In this document: one piece after another, positions 53,966 through 63,160 of the stretch
How positions within the stretch are numbered: the first letter of the stretch is position 1
Layout of the letters: every line of letters begins with the position of its first letter
NCBI RefSeq assembly: GCF_000425485.1
Contig: NZ_AUDN01000024.1
Location: 35,035-99,034 of the forward strand
DNA: 64,000 nt
Source of the DNA: Flavobacterium tegetincola DSM 22377
GTDB lineage: Bacteria > Bacteroidota > Bacteroidia > Flavobacteriales > Flavobacteriaceae
Direction of reading: 5' to 3'
The notes under the pieces: generated by a model
The model's input: the letters and a program-made list of their open reading frames with translations, nothing else
Told to the model about the DNA's origin: nothing
The model's database searches: none
Program-made: the position numbers and the translations under genes

Positions 53966-54640
53966 CTACCACTTAATTGCCTTCTTCTTTGCTTTTCGCA
54001 AATATTTGTTCGTCAAGCTGAAATGCTTGTTGCCAAACCATTTCCCTTGGTTGGCACTCATGGGCGACGGATGTCCACTTGTCAAAACCAAGTGCTTTTC
54101 GAGATCAATTTTAGCACCTTTTTTTTGTGCAAAATTTCCCCACAATAAAAACACAACACCTTCTTTCTCCTGATTGATGTGTTCAATTACCGCATTGGTA
54201 AAAACGCTCCAATTCAAATGTTTATGACTGTTGGCTTTGTCTTTTTCCACTGTCAAACCAGCATTTAAAAGTAAAACGCCTTGTTTGGCCCAACGTTCTA
54301 AACTTCCAAAAATGGGCAAGTCCGTTCCCAAATCTTCGTTGAGTTCTTTAAAAATGTTTCGCAAGGACGGCGGAATCCGTGTGCCATCCGGAACTGAAAA
54401 GGATAAACCGTGCGCTTCTCCCAAACCATGATACGGATCTTGACCCACAATTACCACTTTTAAATGATCCCACTCGCAGTAATTAAACGCTTCAAAAATG
54501 AGTCGCTTTGGCGGAAAGCAAGTGGTTAGATCGTAAGCGTCTGCAACTTCGCTCCACAATTTTTCAAAATACGGTTTTTCAAATTCAGATTGCAACTGAT
54601 TGAACCAAACGGAATTTATATTTAAAGTTTCAGGAGTCAT
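53966..54640 (-). CDS. ung: Uracil-DNA glycosylase, family 1
   Basis: A 224-residue base-excision repair enzyme that removes uracil from DNA. Motifs: VVIVGQDPYHG with catalytic Asp68, SFSVPDG, LLLNAGLTV, LLWGNFAQKK, and VLTSGHPSPMSANQG with the catalytic His near 188. Length is typical. It is on the minus strand with its 3' end facing the repeat-containing gap. Confidence 0.95.
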   Translation of the reverse strand: MTPETLNINSVWFNQLQSEFEKPYFEKLWSEVADAYDLTTCFPPKRLIFEAFNYCEWDHLKVVIVGQDPYHGLGEAHGLSFSVPDGTRIPPSLRNIFKELNEDLGTDLPIFGSLERWAKQGVLLLNAGLTVEKDKANSHKHLNWSVFTNAVIEHINQEKEGVVFLLWGNFAQKKGAKIDLEKHLVLTSGHPSPMSANQGKWFGNKHFSLTNKYLRKAKKKAIKW

Positions 54641-54682
54641 GGAGGCGAATTGTGATAAGATTTTTGAATTACGATTTAGGAT

Positions 54683-55222
54683 TTAATTTTGGGCTGCTTC
54701 TTGAACGATTTTCACGGCTTTTTTAAGTTCGGAATCCAATTCAGCATTTGAAATCGTACTGGTTTCTTGATTAAAATTATATTCAAAACTCGGTAAGGAA
54801 AAGACGGCTTTTACATTTGAATCAAATCGCGGCAAGTTACTTTTTGCAATTTCCAAAACAAGACTTCCTCCTCCTCTACCTGGGGAAGTTGCCATCAGTA
54901 GCATAGGTTTTTTGTTGAAAAAATCCCTCTCAATGCGGGAACACCAGTCGATAATGTTTTTAAATGCCACCGAATAATTGCCGTTATTTTCAGCTAATGA
55001 AAGCACAAATATATCTGCGGATTTTAATTTCAGTAAAAATTGTACAGCTTGTTCTGCTTGTCCAATTTTATTTTCAATATCAATACCATAAAGTGGTGCT
55101 TCATAATCGTTCAAGTCGAGGATTTCCACATCGGCACCTTCAAAAAGACTTGCGGCATAAGTTGCCAACATTTTATTAATGGATACTGAACTGTTACTTC
55201 CTGCAAATGCGATGATTTTCAT
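54683..55222 (-). CDS. NADPH-dependent FMN reductase family protein
   Basis: A 179-residue flavodoxin-fold oxidoreductase. It opens MKIIAFAGSNSSVSINKML (FMN phosphate-binding loop) and continues ATSPGRGGGSLVL near 112-124, the conserved NADPH-dependent FMN reductase pattern. The start is ATG 55222; the longer frame adds a basic 13-residue stretch not typical of the family. It is probably cotranscribed with nothing, but lies 42 bp upstream of ung on the same strand. Confidence 0.88.
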   Translation of the reverse strand: MKIIAFAGSNSSVSINKMLATYAASLFEGADVEILDLNDYEAPLYGIDIENKIGQAEQAVQFLLKLKSADIFVLSLAENNGNYSVAFKNIIDWCSRIERDFFNKKPMLLMATSPGRGGGSLVLEIAKSNLPRFDSNVKAVFSLPSFEYNFNQETSTISNAELDSELKKAVKIVQEAAQN

Positions 55223-55361
55223 ATAATTATTTTTTAGTTTAAACGCTTTAAGGCAGTTCATTTATCTTCATAAAGCGCCTTAATTGTTTCTTAGTTTGCT
55301 TTTAAAGCTGGTTTATAAGTACGTAGCGTTACAAATGTACAACATGAAATTTTAAATCATA

Positions 55362-55393
55362 AAAAAACCCGTTACAGATGCAACGGGTTTTTG
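55362..55393 (-). terminator. Rho-independent terminator of pepD
   Basis: AAACCCGTT and AACGGGTTT stem with a short loop and flanking A and T tracts, directly beyond the pepD stop codon. Its position fits the minus-strand pepD gene. Confidence 0.82.
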
Positions 55394-55411
55394 AATATTT
55401 AAGCGGGTGGA

Positions 55412-56875
55412 TTAATTTTTAACCGGAATGTTTTTCAATATTTCCAATACAAACTTCCAGTACTTTTGAGCCGAAGAAATTGAAGCTCTTTCGTCAGGCG
55501 AATGTGCACCGTGAATTGTTGGTCCAAAAGAAATCATGTCCATCTCTGGATAATGAGTTCCTAGAAGCCCGCATTCTAAACCTGCGTGACAGGCTACTAC
55601 TTTAGGCTTTTCGTTGTTTTGTTTCTCGTATAAATCGGTTAGAACATCTAAGATTTCTGAAGTCACATTTGGTGTCCAACCCGGATACGAACCTGAAAAA
55701 TCTACTTCGCAACCCATTAGTTCAAATGCAGAACGTAAAGCGTTAGCCAAATCCATTTTAGAAGTTTCAACTGAAGAACGCGTCAAACAACCTACCGAAA
55801 TTTCACCGTCTTTAACGATAACACGAGCAATATTATTAGATGTTTCTACTAAATCAGCCATGTCTGGACTCATTCTGTACACACCGTTATGGGCCGTGTA
55901 AATTGCACGAAGTAAACCTTCTTGCACACCTAAATCCATAATTTTTGCGGGCAAATCCGTTTTTTCTATTGTGATGGCCAATTTTGGTTCCATCGTTTTG
56001 AATTCGGTTTTGATATCGCCAATGATTTCTTGCATGTCAAAAACGTATGCTTCGTCGTACATACCTGCAATTACAACTGTTGCAACACTTTCTCGAGGAA
56101 TGGCATTGCGCAAACTTCCACCATTAATTTCGGCAATTTGCAATCCGAAATTCTCAAATGCACCAAAAAGTAATCGGTTCATTATTTTATTAGCGTTCCC
56201 TAAACCTTTATGAATGTCCATTCCAGAATGTCCGCCGTTCAATCCATTTACAGTAATTTTATACGCTACTGCATCTTCAGGAACTTCCTCTTCATTGTAC
56301 TCACGGGTTGCAGTTACATCAATTCCGCCTGCACAACCTATGTCTATTTCGTCGTCTTCTTCAGTATCTAGATTTAGGAGAATTTCACCAGAAAGTAAGC
56401 CTCCTTTTAAACCCATCGCTCCAGTCATTCCTGTTTCTTCGTCAATGGTAAACAATGCTTCAATGGCAGGATGTGCAATATCTGTGGATTCTAAAATGGC
56501 CATAATTGTAGCAACTCCTAAACCGTTATCGGCTCCGAGTGTTGTTCCATTGGCACGAACCCAGTCGCCATCCACATACATTTCAATTCCTTGTGTGTCA
56601 AAATCAAATACAGTATCGGCATTTTTTTGGTGCACCATATCTAAATGCGACTGCATTACGATGGTTTTGCGGTTTTCCATTCCAGCAGTAGCCGGTTTTT
56701 TGATGATGACGTTTCCTACTTCATCTTCAATGGTTTCAAAACCTAATGTAGTACCAAAATCTTTCATGAAGGCAATTACACGTTCTTCTTTTTTAGAAGG
56801 ACGCGGAACAGCGTTAAGATCGGCAAATTTATTCCAGAGTTGTTTTGGTTCGAGGTTGCGAATTTCTTGGCTCAT
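55412..56875 (-). CDS. pepD: Aminoacyl-histidine dipeptidase, M20 family
   Basis: A 487-residue cytosolic di-zinc aminopeptidase. Metal and catalytic motifs: QSHLDMVHQKNADTVFDFDTQG (near 71-90), TLGADNGLGVATIMAI (near 113-128), TIDEETGMTGAMGL (near 145) and a C-terminal HAPDERASISSAQKY-like segment. It cleaves carnosine-type and X-His dipeptides. A terminator follows, and the ferredoxin gene is the upstream neighbour in the same direction. Confidence 0.92.
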   Translation of the reverse strand: MSQEIRNLEPKQLWNKFADLNAVPRPSKKEERVIAFMKDFGTTLGFETIEDEVGNVIIKKPATAGMENRKTIVMQSHLDMVHQKNADTVFDFDTQGIEMYVDGDWVRANGTTLGADNGLGVATIMAILESTDIAHPAIEALFTIDEETGMTGAMGLKGGLLSGEILLNLDTEEDDEIDIGCAGGIDVTATREYNEEEVPEDAVAYKITVNGLNGGHSGMDIHKGLGNANKIMNRLLFGAFENFGLQIAEINGGSLRNAIPRESVATVVIAGMYDEAYVFDMQEIIGDIKTEFKTMEPKLAITIEKTDLPAKIMDLGVQEGLLRAIYTAHNGVYRMSPDMADLVETSNNIARVIVKDGEISVGCLTRSSVETSKMDLANALRSAFELMGCEVDFSGSYPGWTPNVTSEILDVLTDLYEKQNNEKPKVVACHAGLECGLLGTHYPEMDMISFGPTIHGAHSPDERASISSAQKYWKFVLEILKNIPVKN

Positions 56876-56951
56876 GCTTATAATTAATTATAAAGTTATG
56901 GCCGTAAAGTTACAAAGTTAGCATGGGAAAGGTCTAAAAATAGTGCTAAAA

Positions 56952-57206
56952 TTATGCAATGTGTTTTGCAAAAAGTTTTTTAGCATCTTGTGTCGATACG
57001 TTTCCAACACATTCGTTTTTATGTATGCAAATGATTGGAGCACTTTTACAAAAACCTTGGCATTTCATTTTTTGAAGGGTAACCAAATCAGACAATCCTG
57101 CTTCTTGAACTAAGTCTTTGAAACATTCTTTTACCTCTGAATTGTACTTACAGCATTTCTTGCCGTCGCAAAATAGAATTACCTTTTCTTTATTTTTCTT
57201 GCCCAT
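56952..57206 (-). CDS. Thioredoxin-like [2Fe-2S] ferredoxin
   Basis: An 84-residue protein from ATG 57206 (an upstream extension of 13 residues is not typical). It has the thioredoxin-like 2Fe-2S cluster ligands: CDGKKCCKYN near residues 14-23 and VTLQKMKCQGFCKSAPIICIHK near 50-71, i.e. C-x4-C early and C-x3-C late. It could serve as an electron carrier; partner unknown. Confidence 0.85.
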   Translation of the reverse strand: MGKKNKEKVILFCDGKKCCKYNSEVKECFKDLVQEAGLSDLVTLQKMKCQGFCKSAPIICIHKNECVGNVSTQDAKKLFAKHIA

Positions 57207-57601
57207 TCGTAGTGAAGTGAAGTTGTATAAATTATTGCGCCACAAAAATACATTATTATTTTAATCTATTCTAAATAAAGGATTAAATTTTAAGTTTTTA
57301 TTGTACGTTACTCCTTAAGATTACAAAAGTAGTACCGTAGGGTTGACCTACTTACATACGGAAAATTTTGGTGTACAGATTTTACGTATTGCGCAAAACC
57401 TTAAGTTGAAAAGAAGCCTTAAGCTTTTAAAATAGCCCCGGTTGCAGTGAGAAATCCTCCCGATCTTTCTTCGGGAGATTGAAACGGAAGACGGGAACAT
57501 GGACTGAACAAGGGCCCGAGCGCTGTGCTCCAAATCCTAAATCATTTGTTTATGCATCAATTGAGAAGTATTTATTATATTCGCTTCTATAAATAGAATG
57601 T
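57207..57601. other. Intergenic region, 395 bp, with a hairpin-bearing repeat
   Basis: Contains the element at 57420-57535 with a perfect hairpin CTCCCGA / TCGGGAG (57447-57470) and flanks that resemble the degenerate block near 37230-37350. No gene supported. Confidence 0.55.
57420..57535. repeat. Flavobacterium-type intergenic repeat with hairpin
   Basis: Roughly AGCCCCGGTTG, GAAATCCTCCCGA, then a hairpin and GGAAGACGGGAACATGGACTGA. The flank CGGGAACATGGA is shared with 37310-37340. I recall similar dispersed intergenic elements in Flavobacterium genomes, but this window contains only these two copies. Confidence 0.45.
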
Positions 57602-58669
57602 ATGAAAAACCGTCGGTTGGCTTGGGTTATTTTCTTGGGGATTCAGGTACTATTGGTGCAAATATTGGGCTTCTTTCCATCATTTGTGGAGCGTTTTTAT
57701 AGCAATGGCCTGTTTCCGTATATAAGTTCTTTTTCCAGAATTATATTGGGATGGATTCCATTTTCGGTGGGTGATTTTATTTATTTTTTTGTAGGATTTC
57801 TGTTGCTGTTGTGGGTGGTCAATTTGTTCCGAAAGCCTAAAAAATGGAGCGCAATTCTTATTGAAATGGGTGCTGCTGTAAGTGTTTTTTACTTTTTATT
57901 TCACCTTCTATGGGCAACTAATTATTACCGAGAACCTCTTTTTGACAAAATGCAAATTGAAAGAGACTACAGCGATGCCGATTTGTTACGTTTCACAAAA
58001 GAGATGATTCGGTTGACCAATGAAACGCAGGTTGCTATAACTAACGATAGTATAGTAAAAGTAACTTCTAATTTGACTCAAGAGGAAATTTTTGAAAAGA
58101 GCATTGAGGGTTACCAAATCTTAGCAGAACATCATCCCTTTTTTGCGTACAAAAATTTAAGTATGAAGAAATCGCTACTGAGTATACCGCTTTCCTATAT
58201 GGGATTTGCGGGTTATTTAAATCCATTTACCAATGAAGCGCAGGTCAATGATCGGGTTCCGATGACTGGTTTTCCGATGACCGTTTGTCACGAAATGGCG
58301 CACCAAATTGGCTATGCCTCTGAAAGTGAAGCGAATTTTATTGGGTTTCTGACGGTTACTCAAAATAAGAATTTACATTTTAAATATGCGGGTTACAGTA
58401 CTGCTTTATTGTACTGCTTGAGCAATTGGCAAGCTAGAAATCCTGCACTTGCAGCACAATTAGTACTAGAGATTAATGCTGGCGTCTTGGATAACTATGA
58501 AGATTCAAGGCTGCATTGGCTGGAATATGAAGGCATAATTGAGGACGGCTCTAAGGGTTTTTACAACCATTTTTTAAAAGCAAACCAGCAACAAGACGGC
58601 TTAGAAAGTTACAGTAAATTTTTAAACCTCTTGATTAACTACTCCAAAAACAATGCAATTACATCGTAA
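57602..58669 (+). CDS. DUF3810 membrane protein with HExxH zinc motif
   Basis: A 355-residue membrane protein with three N-terminal helices (about 7-25, 32-50, 58-80, 90-108) and a C-terminal metallopeptidase-like domain. PMTVCHEMAHQIGYASESEANFIGFL near 222-248 carries the H-E-x-x-H zinc motif with a downstream Glu. DUF3810 is a Bacteroidota family of likely membrane metallopeptidases. It precedes the sigma factor gene by 48 bases. Confidence 0.85.
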   Translation: MKNRRLAWVIFLGIQVLLVQILGFFPSFVERFYSNGLFPYISSFSRIILGWIPFSVGDFIYFFVGFLLLLWVVNLFRKPKKWSAILIEMGAAVSVFYFLFHLLWATNYYREPLFDKMQIERDYSDADLLRFTKEMIRLTNETQVAITNDSIVKVTSNLTQEEIFEKSIEGYQILAEHHPFFAYKNLSMKKSLLSIPLSYMGFAGYLNPFTNEAQVNDRVPMTGFPMTVCHEMAHQIGYASESEANFIGFLTVTQNKNLHFKYAGYSTALLYCLSNWQARNPALAAQLVLEINAGVLDNYEDSRLHWLEYEGIIEDGSKGFYNHFLKANQQQDGLESYSKFLNLLINYSKNNAITS

Positions 58670-58717
58670 TTTTAATAATGCTGTAACAAATGTGCTACAA
58701 AACCTACTAATGGTAAT

Positions 58718-59212
58718 ATGAGTGTTTCTTTAGAACAGAATTTTGTACGGCAATTGCAAGATAATCAGAATATAATCCACAAGATTTGTAGGTTGTATAC
58801 TTCTGGCGATGACGAGCACAAGGATTTATTTCAAGAAATTACCATCCAGCTTTGGAAAGCATTTCCGAAGTTTAGAGGAGAAAGCAAATTTTCTACCTGG
58901 GCTTATCGTGTAGCTTTAAATACCGCTATTACTTTATACCGTAAAAGCAAACGCTCCATTGCTACTACAGAATACGATACTACAAAGCATTTCTTTAAAG
59001 CGGAAGATTACAATTACGAAGAGGAAGAACAACTAAAATTGTTGTATAAAGCCGTTTATCAATTGAATGATATTGAAAAGGCATTGGTCTATATGTACCT
59101 CGAAGATAAAAATTATGAAGAAATAGCGGAAACTTTGGGAATTAGCGAAGTAAATGCACGGGTAAAAATGAATCGAATCAAGGGGAAGTTGAAGAAAATT
59201 TTAAATCCGTAA
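58718..59212 (+). CDS. ECF-type RNA polymerase sigma factor
   Basis: A 164-residue sigma-70 family protein of ECF type: region 2 DEHKDLFQEITIQLWKAFPKFRGESKFSTWAYRVALNTAITLYRK (residues about 28-75) and region 4 with LEDKNYEEIAETLGISEVNARVKMNRIKGKL (near 128-160). The following membrane protein (14-base gap) is a candidate anti-sigma factor. Target regulon unknown. Confidence 0.92.
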   Translation: MSVSLEQNFVRQLQDNQNIIHKICRLYTSGDDEHKDLFQEITIQLWKAFPKFRGESKFSTWAYRVALNTAITLYRKSKRSIATTEYDTTKHFFKAEDYNYEEEEQLKLLYKAVYQLNDIEKALVYMYLEDKNYEEIAETLGISEVNARVKMNRIKGKLKKILNP

Positions 59213-59226
59213 GGAGAAGAAAAGAT

Positions 59227-59871
59227 ATGGAAGAGTTAGATTTATTAAAGAAACATTGGAAGAAAGAGGAAAGTTCTTTTGAGCAAGTTTCGGAAAAACA
59301 AATATATAAGATGATTCACAAGAGTTCCAGCTCTATTGTGAAGTGGATTTTTATAATCAGTATTTTAGAATTTTTATTATGGTCTGCGCTTTCCTTTTTG
59401 ATGAAGGATTCGAAAGTCATGAAGCAATTTGACGCTTATCATGTAGAAAATATCATGAGGCCTTTTATGATTATTGGTTACGTGGGACTGTTTTACTTTT
59501 TCTTTCAATTTTTCATGAATTACAGAAAAATCACAGCTACGGACAATGCTCAAAAATTAATTCGTACCATACTTAAAACAAGAAAAACGGTACATCAATA
59601 TGTATGGTTTAATATAATATATGCCGTAGCAAGTTCAATTATAGTACTTTATATTCAATTTAATTATGATCCTCAAGTGATGAAGATGATTGCTGAAGTA
59701 TCGGAAAAAGGAAACAGCACTGGGTTAGTATATGGCATTTATATTATAATTACTTTAGTATTTCTCGCCATTTTTGTAGGATTTATTTGGTTATTCTATC
59801 GCCTCATTTACGGTGTATTGCTCAAACGCTTGTACAAAAATTATGAGGAATTAAAAAAAATAGATTATTAA
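59227..59871 (+). CDS. Membrane protein, candidate anti-sigma factor
   Basis: A 214-residue protein with a hydrophilic N-terminal ~35 residues (EELDLLKKHWKKEESSFEQVSEKQIYKMIHKSS) and four membrane helices (about 37-58, 78-100, 128-150, 172-198). Length and position immediately after an ECF sigma gene are those of Bacteroidota anti-sigma-type regulators, but no named domain such as a zinc-binding ASD is visible. Assignment rests on context. Confidence 0.6.
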   Translation: MEELDLLKKHWKKEESSFEQVSEKQIYKMIHKSSSSIVKWIFIISILEFLLWSALSFLMKDSKVMKQFDAYHVENIMRPFMIIGYVGLFYFFFQFFMNYRKITATDNAQKLIRTILKTRKTVHQYVWFNIIYAVASSIIVLYIQFNYDPQVMKMIAEVSEKGNSTGLVYGIYIIITLVFLAIFVGFIWLFYRLIYGVLLKRLYKNYEELKKIDY

Positions 59872-59923
59872 ATTACACTTTTACATACGAGGTTACGAAC
59901 AGTAGAAAGTCACACACACGCAC

Positions 59924-60775
59924 ATGAAAAACATATTTATTTTGGCGTTAAGCCTTATTTCCTTTGTTTCTTTTGCACAAAATGAAAATGCGCTCTTGTA
60001 TCGCGTTTCCGGCAAGGGAATTCAACCTTCTTATGTTTTTGGAACCATTCATATTACTTGTGATGCAAAATTGGATGGAGCGGTAAATAAAGCGCTGGAT
60101 GCAACCGCTCAACTCTACTTGGAATTGGACATGGACGATGCCGCAATGCAAACAGAAATGATGCAACTGATGCCAATGCAAAATGGCACTACGATTAGCG
60201 CGCTACTTACCAATGAAGATTTCAATATATTGGACGATTATATGCAGGCAAAATTAAACCTATCTGCTAAAATGATTGATACGTATAAACCATTTATCAT
60301 CAGTGCAATGTTTCTGACCACGCTGCTCGATTGCAAACCTCAATCTATAGAAGCGGAACTAATGCGCATTTCTGCCTTACAAAACGAGCCGGTTTTTGGC
60401 TTGGAAACGGTAAAGGAACAAATGTCTATTTTTGATAAAATTCCCTATCAACTGCAAGCCGAAGAACTAATAAAATCAATTAAAAATGATTTTAAAGAAG
60501 ATAAGAAAGAAATCAATCAAATGTTGAAAAGCTACGCAATGAAGGATTTGAATGAAATGCAGCGATTGACTAAGGAAACTAAAAGTACCATGATGACTGA
60601 TTATGAGGACTTGCTTCTGACCAATCGGAACAAAAATTGGATTCCTATCATTGAGAAAGTGAGTAAAGAAAAGCCAACATTCTTTGGTGTAGGTGCTGCA
60701 CATTTATTGGGAAAAGAAGGTGTAATTAGTCTGCTTCGCCAAAATGGTTACATAGTGGAAGCAATTGCAAATTAA
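59924..60775 (+). CDS. TraB/GumN family protein
   Basis: A 283-residue exported protein: signal peptide (about 1-18, ending SFAQN), then the TraB/GumN signature motifs YVFGTIHITC (near 37-46), PVFGLETVKEQMSIFDKI (near 155-172) and GVGAAHLLGKEGVISLLRQNGY (near 255-278), with conserved His/Glu residues in these motifs. The eukaryotic TIKI relative is a metalloprotease; bacterial function is unknown. Its 3' end overlaps the convergent acyltransferase gene by 4 bases. Confidence 0.87.
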   Translation: MKNIFILALSLISFVSFAQNENALLYRVSGKGIQPSYVFGTIHITCDAKLDGAVNKALDATAQLYLELDMDDAAMQTEMMQLMPMQNGTTISALLTNEDFNILDDYMQAKLNLSAKMIDTYKPFIISAMFLTTLLDCKPQSIEAELMRISALQNEPVFGLETVKEQMSIFDKIPYQLQAEELIKSIKNDFKEDKKEINQMLKSYAMKDLNEMQRLTKETKSTMMTDYEDLLLTNRNKNWIPIIEKVSKEKPTFFGVGAAHLLGKEGVISLLRQNGYIVEAIAN

Positions 60776-61584
60776 TCTTCCTTATAACTGTATCGTCTTT
60801 TTTCATTAAGTTCCTCCTCCTCTTCTCTAACCTGTGGCGGAATAACTTTTAAAAACGAAGGATGTTGCTCAATAGCAAATTCTACTTTTTCCACTATCTG
60901 TTCAATCGTATCATTTTCATAATCAATTTCTAACGGTTCTTTGATGATAAATGATTGTAGAATGCCTTTCTTTTTTAAGCGCAAACCTTTTTTATCAAAA
61001 GAACGTCGAAATCCGTCAATAACAATGGGAACTACAATGGGTTTATACATCTTGATGATGTGAGCCGTTCCTTTTCTGACAGGTTTAAACGATTTGGTTG
61101 TACCTTGCGGAAATGTAATAACCCAGCCGTCTTCTAGCGCAATTTGAATATTTTTAGTATCATTTGGATTAATTTCTCGCTGTACATCTTTGCCTTCGGC
61201 GCGCCAAGTACGCTCCACAGAAATAGCTCCTGCATATGCCATAATTCGCGGTAAAAGACCAGATTTCATAGTTTCCTTTGCCGCTACATAATAGATGTTG
61301 AGCTTTGGATTCCAAATGTATCCCACATTTTTAATACTATCCACTCGACCGCTCAAGCTTGCATTAAAAACATGAATCATAGCTACAACATCTGCAAAGT
61401 AGGTTTGATGATTAGAAATGAAAAGCACATTTCGGTCTGGTAAATTAGTGATGATTTCCGAACCTTCAATTTGCAATTCATTAAAACCGCGGTACCTCCT
61501 GTGCGTTAGAAGAGCAGAAATCCGAATAATCCATTTTTTCAGAAAAAGTAATTGACCAAAAGGACTGCGTTTGAACCACCTCAT
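60772..61584 (-). CDS. 1-acyl-sn-glycerol-3-phosphate acyltransferase (PlsC-like)
   Basis: A 270-residue membrane-associated acyltransferase. Motif I is NHQTYFAD (H-x4-D, near residues 58-65), motif II-like YYVAAKETMKSG (near 93), and motif III/IV FPQGTTKSFKPVRKGTAHI (PEGT variant, near 135-145). It would transfer acyl groups in phospholipid synthesis. The C-terminus is charged. It overlaps the TraB gene's 3' end by 4 bases on the opposite strand. Confidence 0.88.
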   Translation of the reverse strand: MRWFKRSPFGQLLFLKKWIIRISALLTHRRYRGFNELQIEGSEIITNLPDRNVLFISNHQTYFADVVAMIHVFNASLSGRVDSIKNVGYIWNPKLNIYYVAAKETMKSGLLPRIMAYAGAISVERTWRAEGKDVQREINPNDTKNIQIALEDGWVITFPQGTTKSFKPVRKGTAHIIKMYKPIVVPIVIDGFRRSFDKKGLRLKKKGILQSFIIKEPLEIDYENDTIEQIVEKVEFAIEQHPSFLKVIPPQVREEEEELNEKRRYSYKED

Positions 61585-61634
61585 ACCTAAATTTATGTTA
61601 GAAGTTAAGTTACAAACATACGAAAACTATCTTT

Positions 61635-62273
61635 TTACAACACTTTTTTTAGGACTTCTTTAAGTTCGCTAAGCATCATTCCAGTAGCACCCCAAACAAT
61701 TTTATCATCAAATTTAAATACTGGAAGCTCAATTTCTTTCATATAAGAAGTTTGCAAATTTTCTGTGGTAAAATTATTCTCATCTAGAAAATCATTCAGG
61801 GACACTTCAATAATTCCAAAAACTTCTCGAGGATCGGGTTTAAAAACCAATTCCTCAGTACTATAGCCTAAGAAAGGAAACACGGTAAAATTACTCGGTG
61901 GTATATATAATTGTGTAAACGCCTTAACTACTGAAATTTTTTCGGGAGCGATACCCACTTCTTCGTGCGTTTCCCGCAAAGCTGTGGCTTCCAAATTGAT
62001 ATCAAACGCTTCCACTTTACCGCCAGGAAAACCAATTTGAGAGGAATGTACACCAGGATATGCATTTCGGACAATTAGAATCAAATGCGTTTGAGTATTT
62101 TTTGGATAGAAAAGCATCAGAACTGCTGCCTTTCTTGAATTTAAAATTGCGTCTTTATTTTCTTTTACAAAATTTAATCTTTCGGGAGGCGACATTTTTT
62201 GGTGTGCTTCTTCGCCTATGAGGTTTTCTTTTGCTATTTTTGGAACATATTTGAGAAAATCGGTAAAAATCAT
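61635..62273 (-). CDS. CoA pyrophosphatase, NUDIX family
   Basis: A 212-residue Nudix hydrolase. HLILIVRNAYPGVHSSQIGFPGGKVEAFD and TALRETHEEVGI contain the CoA-specific (UPF0035) element followed by the Nudix box with REtxEExG. It would split coenzyme A or acyl-CoA into phosphopantetheine and 3',5'-ADP, as in NudL. It lies 50 bp upstream of the acyltransferase on the same strand. Confidence 0.88.
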   Translation of the reverse strand: MIFTDFLKYVPKIAKENLIGEEAHQKMSPPERLNFVKENKDAILNSRKAAVLMLFYPKNTQTHLILIVRNAYPGVHSSQIGFPGGKVEAFDINLEATALRETHEEVGIAPEKISVVKAFTQLYIPPSNFTVFPFLGYSTEELVFKPDPREVFGIIEVSLNDFLDENNFTTENLQTSYMKEIELPVFKFDDKIVWGATGMMLSELKEVLKKVL

Positions 62274-62332
62274 TTTTACTTGTTTTAAAAATCTAAATTA
62301 CAAAAATTCCTTCATTTTTAGCCTTTCCAATT

Positions 62333-62776
62333 ATGTTTAGTAAAGCCGACTCCCAAAAAATTAAAAGAGAATTCTGGATTGAATTTGCCGAAGTATATCC
62401 AAGAAAATGGTTATTATACGATACTAAAATAAAAGATTTCAGCTTTAAATTTTATGTTGATAATAAAAGAGCACAAGTAACCCTGGACATCGAACCGAAA
62501 GATGAGGGAAAAAGAAAAATTTACTTTGAGAAAATCGAATCTCTGAAGCAGATTTTGCATGATGATTTTATGAGTGATGCCATTTTTGAGCGCAACTTCC
62601 ATCTGGAAACGGGAAAAGTAATTAGTAAAATTTGGGTTGAAAAAACCGGCATCAGTGTATTTAATAAAAATACATGGCCTGAAATTTTCGCCTTTTTCAA
62701 TGAAAAAATGAGTGTTTTTGAGTTGTTTTTTTATGAATACAAAGATTATATTGAGGATTTAGAAATGAATGTTTAA
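62333..62776 (+). CDS. DUF4268 domain-containing protein
   Basis: A 147-residue protein matching DUF4268 (FWIEFAEVYPRKWLLYDTKIKDFSFKFYVDNKRAQVTLDIEPKD, and a C-terminal WPEIFAFFNEKMSVFELFFYEYKDYI). The family is common in Bacteroidota, sometimes as a C-terminal part of larger nuclease-like proteins, but here it stands alone. No signal peptide. Function unknown. Confidence 0.85.
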   Translation: MFSKADSQKIKREFWIEFAEVYPRKWLLYDTKIKDFSFKFYVDNKRAQVTLDIEPKDEGKRKIYFEKIESLKQILHDDFMSDAIFERNFHLETGKVISKIWVEKTGISVFNKNTWPEIFAFFNEKMSVFELFFYEYKDYIEDLEMNV

Positions 62777-63054
62777 AGGTTAAAAACGAAAATCGTAAAA
62801 TATAAGGCGTTTATAATAAATTTTGTGAACTTGTTTAGTCCATTAATTGTATTAAAAATTTGAGTAGCAATTCAGTTTTATTTGTGTGAAATTACTTTAA
62901 GCAATCCAGTTACAAATCTTATATTGCAAATTTAAGTTAAGCAACATTAATATGACTAATTGATTAATTGTGATATTCCCTTATTTCACGATATTTTAAA
63001 ACTGAAAATCTTCTTTTTTGATCATATCATCTTTCAATGTATCCATAAAAACTT

Positions 63055-63160
63055 AAATATTCATCGGATACCTAATTCTCTGGCAAATTTATTTATGTTG
63101 GAACCTTAATTGCTAACTTTTAAAGCTTTTATTTTAAATGCTGCGTCAAAAATTTTTCAC
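63055..63160 (-). pseudogene. Decayed IS3-family OrfA (transposase) fragment
   Basis: On the minus strand, after a probable one-base indel near a GTG-AAA start, the frame reads DAAFKIKALKVSN, stop, GSNINKFARELGIR, then further stops. This is the N-terminal helix-turn-helix pattern of IS3-type OrfA transposases (usually AFKIKALKLSNERGN then FARELGI). Stops and lack of the remainder show it is a relic; terminal inverted repeats are not visible. Confidence 0.6.

Noticed and set aside
57348..57533. Minus-strand frame near the hairpin repeat
   Set aside because: It lies across the intergenic repeat; composition is driven by the repeat and there is no domain.
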